Below, piece by piece: positions 1 through 8,203 of a DNA stretch of 15,549 bases (its first letter is position 1; every line of letters begins with the position of its first letter). Position numbers and translations under genes: made by a program. The notes under the pieces were generated by a model. It saw nothing but the letters and a program-made list of their open reading frames with translations. It was not told the origin of the DNA and made no database searches. The stretch spans positions 1 to 15,549 of the forward strand of contig CAVBJJ010000041.1 in the NCBI GenBank assembly GCA_963595735.1, written 5' to 3'. This stretch comes from CALWOS01 sp963595735 (GTDB lineage Bacteria > Bacillota > Clostridia > Oscillospirales > Oscillospiraceae).

Positions 1-153
1 GCGGAGGACGGGCGCAGCGTGGGGCGTTCGGCCTGTGGTTCCGGAGGCAGATGCAGAACCAAGGAACAAGTTCCGCAGCAGTTCGCGTCAGATTTCCCGG
101 ACGCGAAACTGCATCACAGGGAAAATTTCAAAATTAAAGGAGAAAGAAAACCA
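1..153 (+). promoter_or_regulatory. Structured 5' leader of the first surface-protein gene
   Basis: No convincing gene is seen here, although one frame stays open from base 1 into the downstream gene. The leader can form several stems: GGTTC (37-41) with GAACC (56-60), GGAA with TTCC inside 63-74, and an 8-bp stem TTCGCGTC (82-89) with GACGCGAA (100-107). The last hairpin contains GTCAGATTTCC (87-97), which loosely resembles the B12 box of cobalamin riboswitches. The other conserved riboswitch elements are not recognisable and may lie outside the window. A ribosome binding site AAAGGAGAA (136-144) precedes the ATG at 154. No promoter is recognised. Confidence 0.35.
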
Positions 154-1815
154 ATGAAAACCCGTAAAGTCTTGTCTTTGGGTCTGGCTTTGGCGATGCT
201 CGTATCGCTCTTTACCGTGAGCGCTTTTGCCGCCAGCACTGACCCCGTCACCGCCACGGATTCCGTGGACGGCCTGACCGTTTCCGTGGATTACACCGCG
301 GAAAAGGTATACCTGGAGAAAATCAGCAGCACGGAGTACAATGTCCTGTGCGACTCCACCAATGGCTACTATCCGTTCAGCTTCTCTATGATCATGAGCA
401 GCCGTGATCTGGTCAACGGTCGTCCCACGGTGTCCGACACCAACGGCGCTTTCAGCTGGGCTTATGACGAGACCACCGGCGAGGAATCCACCTCCACCGA
501 GTATGGTCTGGTCACCCTGCCGGTTGACAGCACGGCTACCGTGACGGTGACCACCACCAGCGGCAGCAAGATCACCTTCCATTGCGCCAAGCCCAACGGC
601 GGCACCTCTGCCGCAGGCAGCAGCATTTATGCTTTCCTGCCCGCGCCCGGTCAGTTCGCCAACGAGGGCGTGACCTCCGGCGGCTGGGGCGATGCTTATG
701 ACAGCAACGGCGTGCTGAAGAACAACACGGCCACCGGTATGTCCCTGGGCTTCTTCGGCGGCTATGTGGTTTACAAGTTCGATAACCCCGTTGCCAACGC
801 CAGCACCAACCCCTACGGCGCGGACTTCATCGTCTATGGCAACGCGTTCTGGAAGAACTCCGAGCCGGGCTGCGTCCAGGTTTCCCAGGACGGCAAGACC
901 TGGTACGACATTGCCGGCAGCCTTTACTACAAGGACGATACCGTGAAGAACTACAGCCTGACTTACCAGAATCCCGCCATTGAGGAAGATGCTGGTATCA
1001 CGGCAGCAGCTTCCAACCTGGGTACTCTGGCTGCGGTGACCTACACTGGCAGCGAGTCCGGAACCATCACCACCAACAACTTCCACAAGCACGCCTGGTT
1101 CCCCCTGAACGCCAACTACTTCACCGGCCGTTATGGCAACACGGCGCTGGACAAGGTCAGTGAGCTGTCCTTTGCCAGCCGCACCCTGTCTGGTGGCGTG
1201 ACGGATACCCTGACCCTTTCCGGCGTGAAGCTGAGCAATGTTGCCACCGGTAATACCGCGGACTACGGCTTCGGCTATTGCGATGTCCACCCCAACAACA
1301 CGCTGGGCGGCTCGATCGCCTACAACCCCTACCAGAGCTTTACCGACGCCAATGACTACAAGGCCAAGACGGCGAACACCAGCGGCGGCGACCCCATCGA
1401 CATCTCCTGGGCGGTTGACAAGAACGGAAATCCCGTAAACCTGAGCAGCATCCAGTATGTCCGTATTTACACCGGCGCAGCCCAGATGAACGGCATCTTC
1501 GGTGAGATCTCCACCGAGGCTTGCGGCATTGCGGCCTGCACGGGTACCAACAGCGGTTCTGTTGGTACTCCGACCATTAAGATTGGCGATAGTGCTATTG
1601 ACCTCAGCGAAGGAACAACCATCAGAGATAATGTTGTTCTTTATGATTGCGGTCTCGAGGCCGGCTGGAACATTACTGCCAGCGGAGCTTCTGACTCCAA
1701 TATCCTTATCAACGGAACCAACACCACAAGCTTTACAACTACCGCAAGCACCAGCGCTGTGCAGATCATTGTGCAGTCCGGTACTGCCGAACCCTTTATT
1801 GTTGTGATTAAGTAA
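154..1815 (+). CDS. Secreted 'cell surface protein' family protein, 553 aa
   Basis: The ATG at 154 is chosen because AAAGGAGAA lies about 9 nt upstream and residues 1-27 form a classic signal peptide (MKTRK, hydrophobic core, then AFA-AS). No SLH repeat, sortase signal or C-terminal membrane segment is seen, so the protein is probably released or held by a partner. The body carries a motif series I recognise from Bacteroidota proteins annotated only as 'cell surface protein': APGQFANEG (164-172), MSLGFFGGYVV (196-206), DFIVYGNAF (224-232), SEPGCVQVSQDG (236-247), WYDIAGS (250-256), YGFGYCDVHPNN (371-382), DISWAVDKNGNPVNL (416-430) and RIYTGA (437-442). Residues after about 465 form an extra beta-rich tail with more AT-rich codons. 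From memory, and untested, Bacteroidota relatives often occur in B12-acquisition loci. The next gene starts 47 nt downstream on the same strand, so co-transcription is likely. Family membership is fairly sure; molecular function is unknown. Confidence 0.82.
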   Translation: MKTRKVLSLGLALAMLVSLFTVSAFAASTDPVTATDSVDGLTVSVDYTAEKVYLEKISSTEYNVLCDSTNGYYPFSFSMIMSSRDLVNGRPTVSDTNGAFSWAYDETTGEESTSTEYGLVTLPVDSTATVTVTTTSGSKITFHCAKPNGGTSAAGSSIYAFLPAPGQFANEGVTSGGWGDAYDSNGVLKNNTATGMSLGFFGGYVVYKFDNPVANASTNPYGADFIVYGNAFWKNSEPGCVQVSQDGKTWYDIAGSLYYKDDTVKNYSLTYQNPAIEEDAGITAAASNLGTLAAVTYTGSESGTITTNNFHKHAWFPLNANYFTGRYGNTALDKVSELSFASRTLSGGVTDTLTLSGVKLSNVATGNTADYGFGYCDVHPNNTLGGSIAYNPYQSFTDANDYKAKTANTSGGDPIDISWAVDKNGNPVNLSSIQYVRIYTGAAQMNGIFGEISTEACGIAACTGTNSGSVGTPTIKIGDSAIDLSEGTTIRDNVVLYDCGLEAGWNITASGASDSNILINGTNTTSFTTTASTSAVQIIVQSGTAEPFIVVIK

Positions 1816-1855
1816 AGGGGGGACAAACGCGGGCAGAGCATTTATTGTTCTGCCC
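1814..1855 (+). promoter_or_regulatory. Intergenic hairpin placed between an SD-like run and the next ATG
   Basis: A purine run AAAGGGGGGA starts at 1814, overlapping the stop codon of the preceding gene. It is followed by a stem of GGGCAGAGCA (1831-1840) and TGTTCTGCCC (1846-1855), with loop TTTAT and one G-T pair. There is no T-run after the stem, so it is a poor intrinsic terminator. The next ATG is at 1863, with an in-frame TAG at 1857-1859. No SD is visible between hairpin and ATG. Folding the stem would bring the purine run within about 15 unpaired nt of the start codon, so the hairpin may help or control translation. That is inference. Confidence 0.5.
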
Positions 1856-1862
1856 GTAGTAT

Positions 1863-4800
1863 ATGAAAAGATTTTTTTCTGCGTTTTTATCCTTTGCTTT
1901 ACTAATTGCACTAGTTGTCCCCGCAGTTGCAACAAATCAACTTTCTATTGAACTTCAAAAAAGCGGATTAACGGAAAGCTCCTATACAAAAGTCATCTCT
2001 GACAGTATTACCGCTAATGGTAATGCCGTTTCCGTGACTTACTTGGTCGATGCAACGCCTGATGATGAAATTCAATTTGTCAATAGCACAGGCGGTATGT
2101 TGATGAAGTCCAAAATTTTCTTTCTAAATGCGGCATCAACGACAGGCTGGCCGAGTGGAAATGTAAAAGAAATTTCCACTTTTCCGGCAGCAATAGAAGT
2201 TACTGCGACCGAACTTAAAACCGCAGGTTTTAGTACAGAGTCTTTTGCGCAAAATTGCTATAAATATTATTTTATAGCAATTAAGGGTTCCGTAACTTAT
2301 GGAATATTGGTTCAAGTTAAGTCCGCTGAAGTATCAGCGGACAAAACTGCACTAAACAATGAAATTGCAAAAGTCACCGGTGACAACGCAGCAAACTGGT
2401 ACCAGAGCGGCGACCGCTACAATGGCGATCCTGCTTGCACAATAACAGATGTAAACAGCGGTTTTTGGGCGGAAATGCAGTCGAAACTGTATGCTGCACA
2501 AACAATCGCTGAAAACAAAGGTGTAAACCAATCCACAGTAGACACTGCCACCGCACAGTTGGCAGAATCCATCTCCAAACTCATCCCCACCAGCCAAATC
2601 AACGCCACGGCGTTGTACGAAGCACTGCAAGGCAGCAAGCGGATCATCTGGAGTACCCAGGACGGCGTCACCACGGCGACAATCGCATCAGAAAACTACA
2701 ATGACCCCACTTATATCACCCAGCAGGATACCACCCCGGCAACCTGGTCCGCGCTGCAAGCGGCCGTCACCCAGGGGCAGAACCTGCTGGACAGCCTGTT
2801 TGACAAGGACGGAAGACCCACGGAGAAGAACACCAGCGCGGACGCCGCGCTGGTGGCCGAGGTCGGAAGCACCGTCACTGCCATTCAGGAAGCCATCCGG
2901 AATCTGGACAGACGGGCGGCGGATCACGAGCTTTCGGACTCCGAACTGGCGCTGCAGGGCATCGACCTGTACGCCAACACGCTGTATGACCCGGCGAAGC
3001 TTTCCGAGAGCGACTATACGCCGGAAAGCTGGAGCGCCTTTATCAAGGCGCGCACAGCGGCGCTGGCCGTACTGGAATCGGACAAAACCTTTGCCGGCAT
3101 GGGCAGCCGCGTCGTGGTCGCGGAGACCAAGGCCTTTAACGACCTGCGCACGGCCTGCTATGGCCTGACGGAAACGGCGGATACCGTTACCGTACACTTC
3201 TCCGCTGTAGACAGCGCCGCTGTGCGCAAGGGCGAGGTGCAGAAGTCCATGGCCGTGCAGACCGGTGACCTGAAGCTAAGCGCCGGCAGAACCATTGCCG
3301 ACGCGCTGGCGCAGGCGGGCGTTGCGTTCCCGACCTCTGGCCGTGGCAACACGGTGCAGGGGGTATACCTGAACGGTGTTTTCCTGACGAAAGATCGGAG
3401 CGTTTCCGATCAGGCGCCAGCGTCCAACGCATCTTATTACAAGAACTATGTGCTCCGGGATGGCGACACCCTGACCGCGGTGCTGATGGCGCCGCCGCTG
3501 TACACCAACCTCAGCAACGAGACCGCCCCGCAGCACCTGATCGACATTGACCCGGCCAACCACCCCCGCTACCAGACCGTGCAGGCGGCAGCGGGCGTGC
3601 AGACCGCGGGCAAGGCCTTTACCGTTACCGTAACGGCGGACGGCGCTCTGGCCACCAACCGCACCGGAACGCCGTCCCCGGTCAAGGGCGCGGCCATTTA
3701 TGTCAGCGAGGTCTGCCAGACCGAGGAGGAAGCCCGCACAGCTGTCCTGACCAAAGCCACCGGCGTGACCACCGGGGCGGACGGCACGGCCAGCGTGAAG
3801 CTGTATACCGAGGGCTGGTATGCGCTCAACGCCTTTGACCTTTCGGACAACGGCGGACTGCTGAACGGCCCCACCATTCTGGTGCAGGTGGGCGCTTCCG
3901 GCGACGAAAGCGCCGTGAAAACGGAGTTGAAGTCCGAGCTGGAAGCCCTTGCCAAAAAGCATCCGGAAAACTTCTACACCCCAGAGGACTGGCAGAAGAT
4001 CCAGGACGCCAAGGCAGCGGCGCTTGCCGCCATCAACGCGGCGGAGTCCACCGGCGCGGCCTACTCCGCCCAGCAGGAGGCTGTGACCACCATCACCGCC
4101 ATCCAGACGGCAGCGGACAAGGAAAACACCAGCAACCTCAAGTCGTTCCGCTATTACATGAGCGATCTTCCGGAGGATCTGGAAAAGCTGGATCAAAGCG
4201 CTCAGGACGCGGTGAACAGCCTCATCACGCGCTATGACCGAATGACCGGATACCAGCGGGAGCAGCTTTCCCAGCGGGAGATCGACCGCTATGAGCAGAT
4301 CAAGGCGCGCAATGAAGCGGGTCTGCCCCCGGCGGTCGCCTACCAGCTCAAGGTTGAGTACGACCTTTCCGGCGTGCCGGAGGAGGATCGCGAGACCCTG
4401 CAGGCCATGCTGACCTATTTGCAGGAGCACACCGCATACGAGGGCAAAAACGATGGCAATCTGGGCGGCGAAAAAATGGCGGAGCTGTATAGCTTTAACA
4501 CCAGAACAAACTCCGCAAGCATGGGCGGCTCGGTGTTTACACCGGTCACGGAGTCCTATGGCGGGCAGGAGATCAAATTCTGCAAAAGCCCGGAGTACGC
4601 GAGCCATATGCTCATTCGCGGCCAGCGGAACTACACCGTCAACGGCCAGAAGTACAACAACACCAACTACAACGACACCCTGACCGGCGAGGGCTGGAGC
4701 ATTCAGGACACCTCCACCGTCGATCGGACGGACATGAAGTTCGATCTCCACGCCAGCCGGGTCTACACGGTCAACGGGCATACTTATGAAATGCGCGGGG

Positions 4801-7130
4801 TTCGTGTGGACGGGGTGGACGCCGCGGCGCTGACCAGCACCAAGTATGGTTTCTTTGACTTCTCCGATTATCTGGGCAAGAACACGAGCAATCAGACCTT
4901 TATCAGCATTGCCGACAGCTTTGACAGCTTTACCATGCCCTATAATGATGTTACCGTCACCGTGACTTGGGCGCCGGCGGGCGGCACCAGTGACGAGATC
5001 GTCAGCGCGAAAGCGGCGGCGAAATCTGCCATTGAGACCGCGTTTGCCGGCTACAGCCAGAGCAATTACACCGATGGCAACTGGGAAAAGCTGACCAAAG
5101 CCAAGGACGACGGCCTTGCCGCCGTGGAAGCAGCCGCCACGCTGGACGCGGTGAAAACCGCGCGTCAGAACGCGATTGCCGCCATGGCAGCCGTTCCCAA
5201 GAAGTCCGGCGGCAGCACGACGCCCCCCGTTGATCTGCCGGATTACGGCAAGACGGTGGGTCAGGTCTATGTCAGCGTGGAGAACAGCACCTATCCCGGC
5301 GGCGCCTTTACCGGCACGATCGTCTCCGGCTGGTACGACCTGTGCGAGCAGGACACCATGATGACCTCCATCCTCAAGGCGCTGAAAACCGACGGCTTTA
5401 GCTGGAGCGGTACCGGCGGCTCATCGGATCCGTGGACCATTACCTACATTGCCTCCATCAGCAAGGACGACAAAAAGCTGGGCGAGTTCGATGGCGAACC
5501 CGGCTCCGGCTGGATGGGTACCCTCAACGACTGGTTTACCAACGAGGGCTTCTCCTCCTTTGGTGTGGAAAACGGCAAGCTGAAAAGCGGCGACATCATC
5601 CATGTTGTCTACACCCAGAACCTGGGCGAGGATGTGGGCGGCTCCTGGAACAACAGCGATACCAGCCTGAAAGCGCTGACGATCGACGGCGGAACCCTTT
5701 CCCCCGGCTTCAACGGCAGCACAACGGAGTACACGCTGACGATCCCCGGCACCCGCGCCAATGTGACGGTCACGCCCACGGCGGCCAACAAGAACTATCT
5801 TGTCAAGACCTTCCTCAACACCTATGACAGCGATGCCGCGTTCTACAGCCGCACGGAGACCATCTCGGTCAAGCCCGGAGATGTGATCTATGTGGGTGTT
5901 GGCGAAAAATCCTGGCCCAGCATGAACAATCAGGGCGACGAGGCGCGGGATTACACCGGCACCAAGTATGTCATCCATGTCTACGGCGCGGATGCGGACA
6001 GCATACAGGCGCGCATCAACGCCCTGCCGGATGCCGGTAAGATCACCAGCAGCAACTACAAGGACTATGCGGAAACGGTAGCGGCTGTGCGCAAGGCCTA
6101 TGAGGCGCTCAGCGACAAGAGTGGCATCAACACCGACAAGCTGACGGCAGCGGAAGCGGCCATCCAGAAGTTCCAGGAGATCGACCATGTGAAGTCCCTG
6201 CTTGCCGCGCTGCCCAGCAGCAGCAGCGCCACCGACGCCCAGGTCAAGGCGGCCAAGAGTGACATCGAGGCCACGGACAAAGCTTATAAGGCGCTCAGCG
6301 ACGAGCAAAAGGGCTACATCACCATTGCCGATTACAAGAACTATAATGATCTTGTCGAGCGGCTGTCCAAGCTGACCCACACCTCCGCCGGTTCCATCAG
6401 TAAGAACCCCAACGAGGAAGCGGCCAGCGAGGTCATTGGACTCATCTCCGCCATCGGCACCGTCACCAAGGACAGCGGCAGCAAGATTCAGGCTGCCCGC
6501 AGCGCCTATGACAAGCTGACGGACGCCCAGAAGAAGCTGGTTAGCAACTACAAGGTGCTGACCGATGCGGAGGCGGCCTATGCCAAGCTCATCAACAGCG
6601 GCCTTGCCTTTACCGATGTCAAGGAGAGCGACTACTTCTATGACGCGGTGAAGTGGGCGGTGGAAAAAGAGATCACCAAGGGCACCACAGAGACAACCTT
6701 TAGTCCCAACGAAGGCTGCACCCGCAGCCAGATGGTGACCTTCCTCTGGCGTGCTGCCGGTTCTCCGGAACCCACCGGCACGATCAATCCGTTCACCGAT
6801 GTGAAGACCGATGCCTATTATTACAAGGCGCTGCTGTGGGCCATTGAGAATGGCATCACCAATGGAACCACAGACACCACATTCAGCCCGGAGGAAATCT
6901 GCACCCGCGGCCAGATGGCGACCTTCCTGTATCGGAACGCCAAGTCCCCGGCTGTGACGGGCAGCACTTCCTTCACGGATGTGGCGGCCGACGCCTACTA
7001 TAGCGATGCCGTTGTCTGGGCTTTCCAGCAGGGCATTACCAAGGGCGCTACCGACACGACCTTCGAGCCGGACGAGACCTGCACCCGCGGTCAGATGGTG
7101 ACCTTCCTGTATCGCTATCTGGGAAAATAA
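1863..7130 (+). CDS. Giant SLH-anchored surface protein with two DUF4430 domains, 1755 aa
   Basis: The ATG at 1863 is the only start giving a signal peptide (MKRFFSAFLSFALL, then VVPAVA), and an in-frame stop sits just upstream. Domains in order: an unrecognised beta-rich N-terminus (about 25-165); FIVAR-like three-helix segments (about 165-435); a first DUF4430-like domain (about 439-555, TIADAL, GVYLNG, LRDGDTL); an Ig-like segment (about 575-690); more helical repeats (about 690-860); a domain of unknown type (860-1040); a FIVAR repeat (1040-1115); a second, clearer DUF4430 domain (about 1129-1258, GSGWMGTLND and LKSGDIIHVVYT); a cadherin-like beta-sandwich (about 1269-1365); helical repeats; then three SLH repeats (about 1581, 1643 and 1703) with the FTDV, TFSPNEGCTR and GQMVTFLYR signatures. 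SLH repeats bind secondary cell-wall polymer. DUF4430 shares the fold of the intrinsic factor/transcobalamin C-terminal domain. Capture of a small ligand such as a corrinoid is therefore plausible but unproven. The first roughly 230 codons are markedly AT-richer than the rest. Confidence 0.88.
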   Translation: MKRFFSAFLSFALLIALVVPAVATNQLSIELQKSGLTESSYTKVISDSITANGNAVSVTYLVDATPDDEIQFVNSTGGMLMKSKIFFLNAASTTGWPSGNVKEISTFPAAIEVTATELKTAGFSTESFAQNCYKYYFIAIKGSVTYGILVQVKSAEVSADKTALNNEIAKVTGDNAANWYQSGDRYNGDPACTITDVNSGFWAEMQSKLYAAQTIAENKGVNQSTVDTATAQLAESISKLIPTSQINATALYEALQGSKRIIWSTQDGVTTATIASENYNDPTYITQQDTTPATWSALQAAVTQGQNLLDSLFDKDGRPTEKNTSADAALVAEVGSTVTAIQEAIRNLDRRAADHELSDSELALQGIDLYANTLYDPAKLSESDYTPESWSAFIKARTAALAVLESDKTFAGMGSRVVVAETKAFNDLRTACYGLTETADTVTVHFSAVDSAAVRKGEVQKSMAVQTGDLKLSAGRTIADALAQAGVAFPTSGRGNTVQGVYLNGVFLTKDRSVSDQAPASNASYYKNYVLRDGDTLTAVLMAPPLYTNLSNETAPQHLIDIDPANHPRYQTVQAAAGVQTAGKAFTVTVTADGALATNRTGTPSPVKGAAIYVSEVCQTEEEARTAVLTKATGVTTGADGTASVKLYTEGWYALNAFDLSDNGGLLNGPTILVQVGASGDESAVKTELKSELEALAKKHPENFYTPEDWQKIQDAKAAALAAINAAESTGAAYSAQQEAVTTITAIQTAADKENTSNLKSFRYYMSDLPEDLEKLDQSAQDAVNSLITRYDRMTGYQREQLSQREIDRYEQIKARNEAGLPPAVAYQLKVEYDLSGVPEEDRETLQAMLTYLQEHTAYEGKNDGNLGGEKMAELYSFNTRTNSASMGGSVFTPVTESYGGQEIKFCKSPEYASHMLIRGQRNYTVNGQKYNNTNYNDTLTGEGWSIQDTSTVDRTDMKFDLHASRVYTVNGHTYEMRGVRVDGVDAAALTSTKYGFFDFSDYLGKNTSNQTFISIADSFDSFTMPYNDVTVTVTWAPAGGTSDEIVSAKAAAKSAIETAFAGYSQSNYTDGNWEKLTKAKDDGLAAVEAAATLDAVKTARQNAIAAMAAVPKKSGGSTTPPVDLPDYGKTVGQVYVSVENSTYPGGAFTGTIVSGWYDLCEQDTMMTSILKALKTDGFSWSGTGGSSDPWTITYIASISKDDKKLGEFDGEPGSGWMGTLNDWFTNEGFSSFGVENGKLKSGDIIHVVYTQNLGEDVGGSWNNSDTSLKALTIDGGTLSPGFNGSTTEYTLTIPGTRANVTVTPTAANKNYLVKTFLNTYDSDAAFYSRTETISVKPGDVIYVGVGEKSWPSMNNQGDEARDYTGTKYVIHVYGADADSIQARINALPDAGKITSSNYKDYAETVAAVRKAYEALSDKSGINTDKLTAAEAAIQKFQEIDHVKSLLAALPSSSSATDAQVKAAKSDIEATDKAYKALSDEQKGYITIADYKNYNDLVERLSKLTHTSAGSISKNPNEEAASEVIGLISAIGTVTKDSGSKIQAARSAYDKLTDAQKKLVSNYKVLTDAEAAYAKLINSGLAFTDVKESDYFYDAVKWAVEKEITKGTTETTFSPNEGCTRSQMVTFLWRAAGSPEPTGTINPFTDVKTDAYYYKALLWAIENGITNGTTDTTFSPEEICTRGQMATFLYRNAKSPAVTGSTSFTDVAADAYYSDAVVWAFQQGITKGATDTTFEPDETCTRGQMVTFLYRYLGK

Positions 7131-7167
7131 TCCCCACCTGATTTGCAGGCAAATCCCCCTAGCACCC

Positions 7168-7198
7168 GTCCCGGAGGCACGATCCGTGTCTCCGGGAC
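7168..7198 (+). terminator. Long hairpin just after the SLH gene
   Basis: GTCCCGGAG (7168-7176) pairs with CTCCGGGAC (7190-7198). An inner CACG/CGTG stem brings the loop down to ATC, giving about 14 bp in all with one G-T pair. There is no T-run after it. It may protect the 3' end of the mRNA or pause transcription ahead of the better terminator at 7236. Part of it (GTGTCTC, CCGGGACA) is echoed at 7214-7232. Confidence 0.4.
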
Positions 7199-7235
7199 AT
7201 TCCCGCCGCATCGTGTCTCTTTTCCGGGACACTGA

Positions 7236-7275
7236 CCACAGCCGCCAGAACGCATCTGGCGGCTGTGGTTTTTTT
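7236..7275 (+). terminator. Rho-independent terminator of the two-gene surface operon
   Basis: CCACAGCCGCCAGA (7236-7249) pairs perfectly with TCTGGCGGCTGTGG (7255-7268) around a 5-nt loop, followed by seven T (7269-7275). This is a textbook intrinsic terminator on the + strand, about 105 bp past the SLH gene's stop. Confidence 0.92.
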
Positions 7276-7336
7276 GGTTGCCGTTCAGGCACAAGTAATC
7301 GGGAATGCCGCTTGTACCGGCGCGTCCGCAAAACAA

Positions 7337-7385
7337 AAAAATCAGGGAGAATGCGCCGCCAGTCAACGGCTTCTCCCTGATTTTT
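7337..7385. terminator. Bidirectional terminator between convergent units
   Basis: AAAAATCAGGGAGAA (7337-7351) is perfectly complementary to TTCTCCCTGATTTTT (7371-7385). A nested GCCG/CGGC stem (7355-7358 with 7367-7370) shortens the loop. The A/T-rich stem ends supply a T-run on either strand. It lies between the + strand surface operon and the - strand ogt unit, and probably ends transcription from the right. Confidence 0.82.
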
Positions 7386-7420
7386 CGTATGCTTGCTTTT
7401 TATGTTGTGTATGGGCGGCC

Positions 7421-7569
7421 TTAGACCTCCACGACATCTACCGCGCAGCCGTGCTCCCGCAGCAGCTTGCCCAGATCGTCCGCCTGCATCCAGAGGGTGG
7501 CGGTGTTTCGGTCACCTCATAGGCAATGCCGCGATCCTGCAGATACCGGTAAGTTTCTTCTTTTGTCAT
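7421..7569 (-). pseudogene. Small frameshifted reading frame downstream of ogt
   Basis: A good ribosome binding site (GAGGTGA) precedes the ATG at 7567-7569. Frame one reads MTKEETYRYLQDRGIAYEVT and then turns into a Pro/Cys/Arg-rich tail, stopping at 7438. Another frame opens just there and reads TATLWMQADDLGKLLREHGC and on to AVDVVEV, stopping at 7421-7423. That frame looks like natural protein but has no start codon of its own before its internal ATG, and a TGA closes it upstream. The simplest reading is one gene of about 49 codons with a single frameshift near 7505-7512, from mutation or sequence error. The start resembles N-termini of several small Clostridia proteins, but I do not recognise the family. 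It lies 38 nt after ogt on the same strand and may share its transcript. Confidence 0.5.
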
Positions 7570-7607
7570 GAAAATCACCTCGAATGTATTTTCTCTTTTC
7601 CGCGTGC

Positions 7608-8141
7608 TTACAGAGCGCTTCCTTTCCTGGGAATAAACAGCCGGGAAAGATCGGCCTTTTCCAGCTGCAGCAGTTGGATTTTTTTGTCGATGCCGCCGGC
7701 GTATCCGGTCAGGCTGCCGTTGGAGCCAACAACCCGGTGGCAGGGGATGATCAGCGAAATGGAATTATGTCCCACCGCGCCGCCAACGGCCTGGGCGGAC
7801 ATATGGGAAAGCCCGCTTTTGCGGGCGAGTTGCTTTGCGATCCCGCCATAGGTCATTGTTTTCCCGTAAGGGATCGTCAAAAGAATTTCCCAAACCGCCT
7901 TGCGAAAGGGCGTGGTTTCCATGGCAAGCGGCGGCGTGAAATCCGGCTTCCTGCCGCTGAAATACACGGTCAGCCAGCGCGTTGCCTCCGCAAAAACCGG
8001 CAGCGCCTGCTCCGTATGCTCCCGGGGGAGCGTGTCGCCAAAATATTTTTGTCCGTCGAACCAAAGCCCGGTCAGCGCCGTGCCGTCGCTGGCAAGGGTG
8101 ACGCCGCCCAGGGGAGAGGCGTAGTGACAGGTATACATCAT
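7608..8141 (-). CDS. ogt: Methylated-DNA-protein-cysteine S-methyltransferase (Ogt/MGMT type), 177 aa
   Basis: The product repairs O6-alkylguanine (and O4-alkylthymine) by moving the alkyl group to its own cysteine, a single-turnover reaction. The active-site motif IPCHRVVGSNGSLTGYAGG is present at about 132-150, with nucleophile Cys134 and His135. The helix-turn-helix part before it (IPYGKTMTYGGIAKQLA, 90-106) and the N-terminal beta domain (SPLGGVTLASDG) are typical. At 177 residues it has the usual length for the stand-alone enzyme without an Ada domain. Two adjacent ATGs (8141 and 8138) are possible starts; AAAGGCGG lies about 9-12 nt upstream. It has its own promoter (8166-8194) although it follows the last sortase gene by only 62 bp, so it is probably independent of the pilus operon. 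There is no sign of damage. Confidence 0.95.
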   Translation of the reverse strand: MMYTCHYASPLGGVTLASDGTALTGLWFDGQKYFGDTLPREHTEQALPVFAEATRWLTVYFSGRKPDFTPPLAMETTPFRKAVWEILLTIPYGKTMTYGGIAKQLARKSGLSHMSAQAVGGAVGHNSISLIIPCHRVVGSNGSLTGYAGGIDKKIQLLQLEKADLSRLFIPRKGSAL

Positions 8142-8165
8142 AAAAAACGACCGCCTTTCCCCAGT

Positions 8166-8194
8166 ATCATAAACCAGAGCCTGCCCGCTGTCAA
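8166..8194 (-). promoter_or_regulatory. SigA-type promoter of ogt
   Basis: On the - strand, TTGACA (8194-8189) and TATGAT (8171-8166) are separated by exactly 17 nt. This is a consensus -35 and a one-mismatch -10, inside the 62-bp gap between the sortase stop and the ogt start. Confidence 0.75.
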
Positions 8195-8203
8195 CTGTCT
8201 TGC

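Noticed and set aside
19..153. N-terminal extension of the first surface protein to a GTG at 19
   Set aside because: It would bury the signal peptide and ignore the ribosome binding site before 154.
88..1935. 615-aa open frame antisense to the first surface gene
   Set aside because: Val/Gly/Ala-rich low-information protein, no SD or signal, mirrors the codon bias of the clearly real + strand gene.
3276..4781. 501-aa antisense frame inside the SLH gene
   Set aside because: Shadow of a GC-rich reading frame; no recognisable domain.
5421..7331. 636-aa antisense frame, His/Gly/Val-rich
   Set aside because: It mirrors the SLH repeats and runs through the terminator at 7236-7275, so it cannot be a gene.
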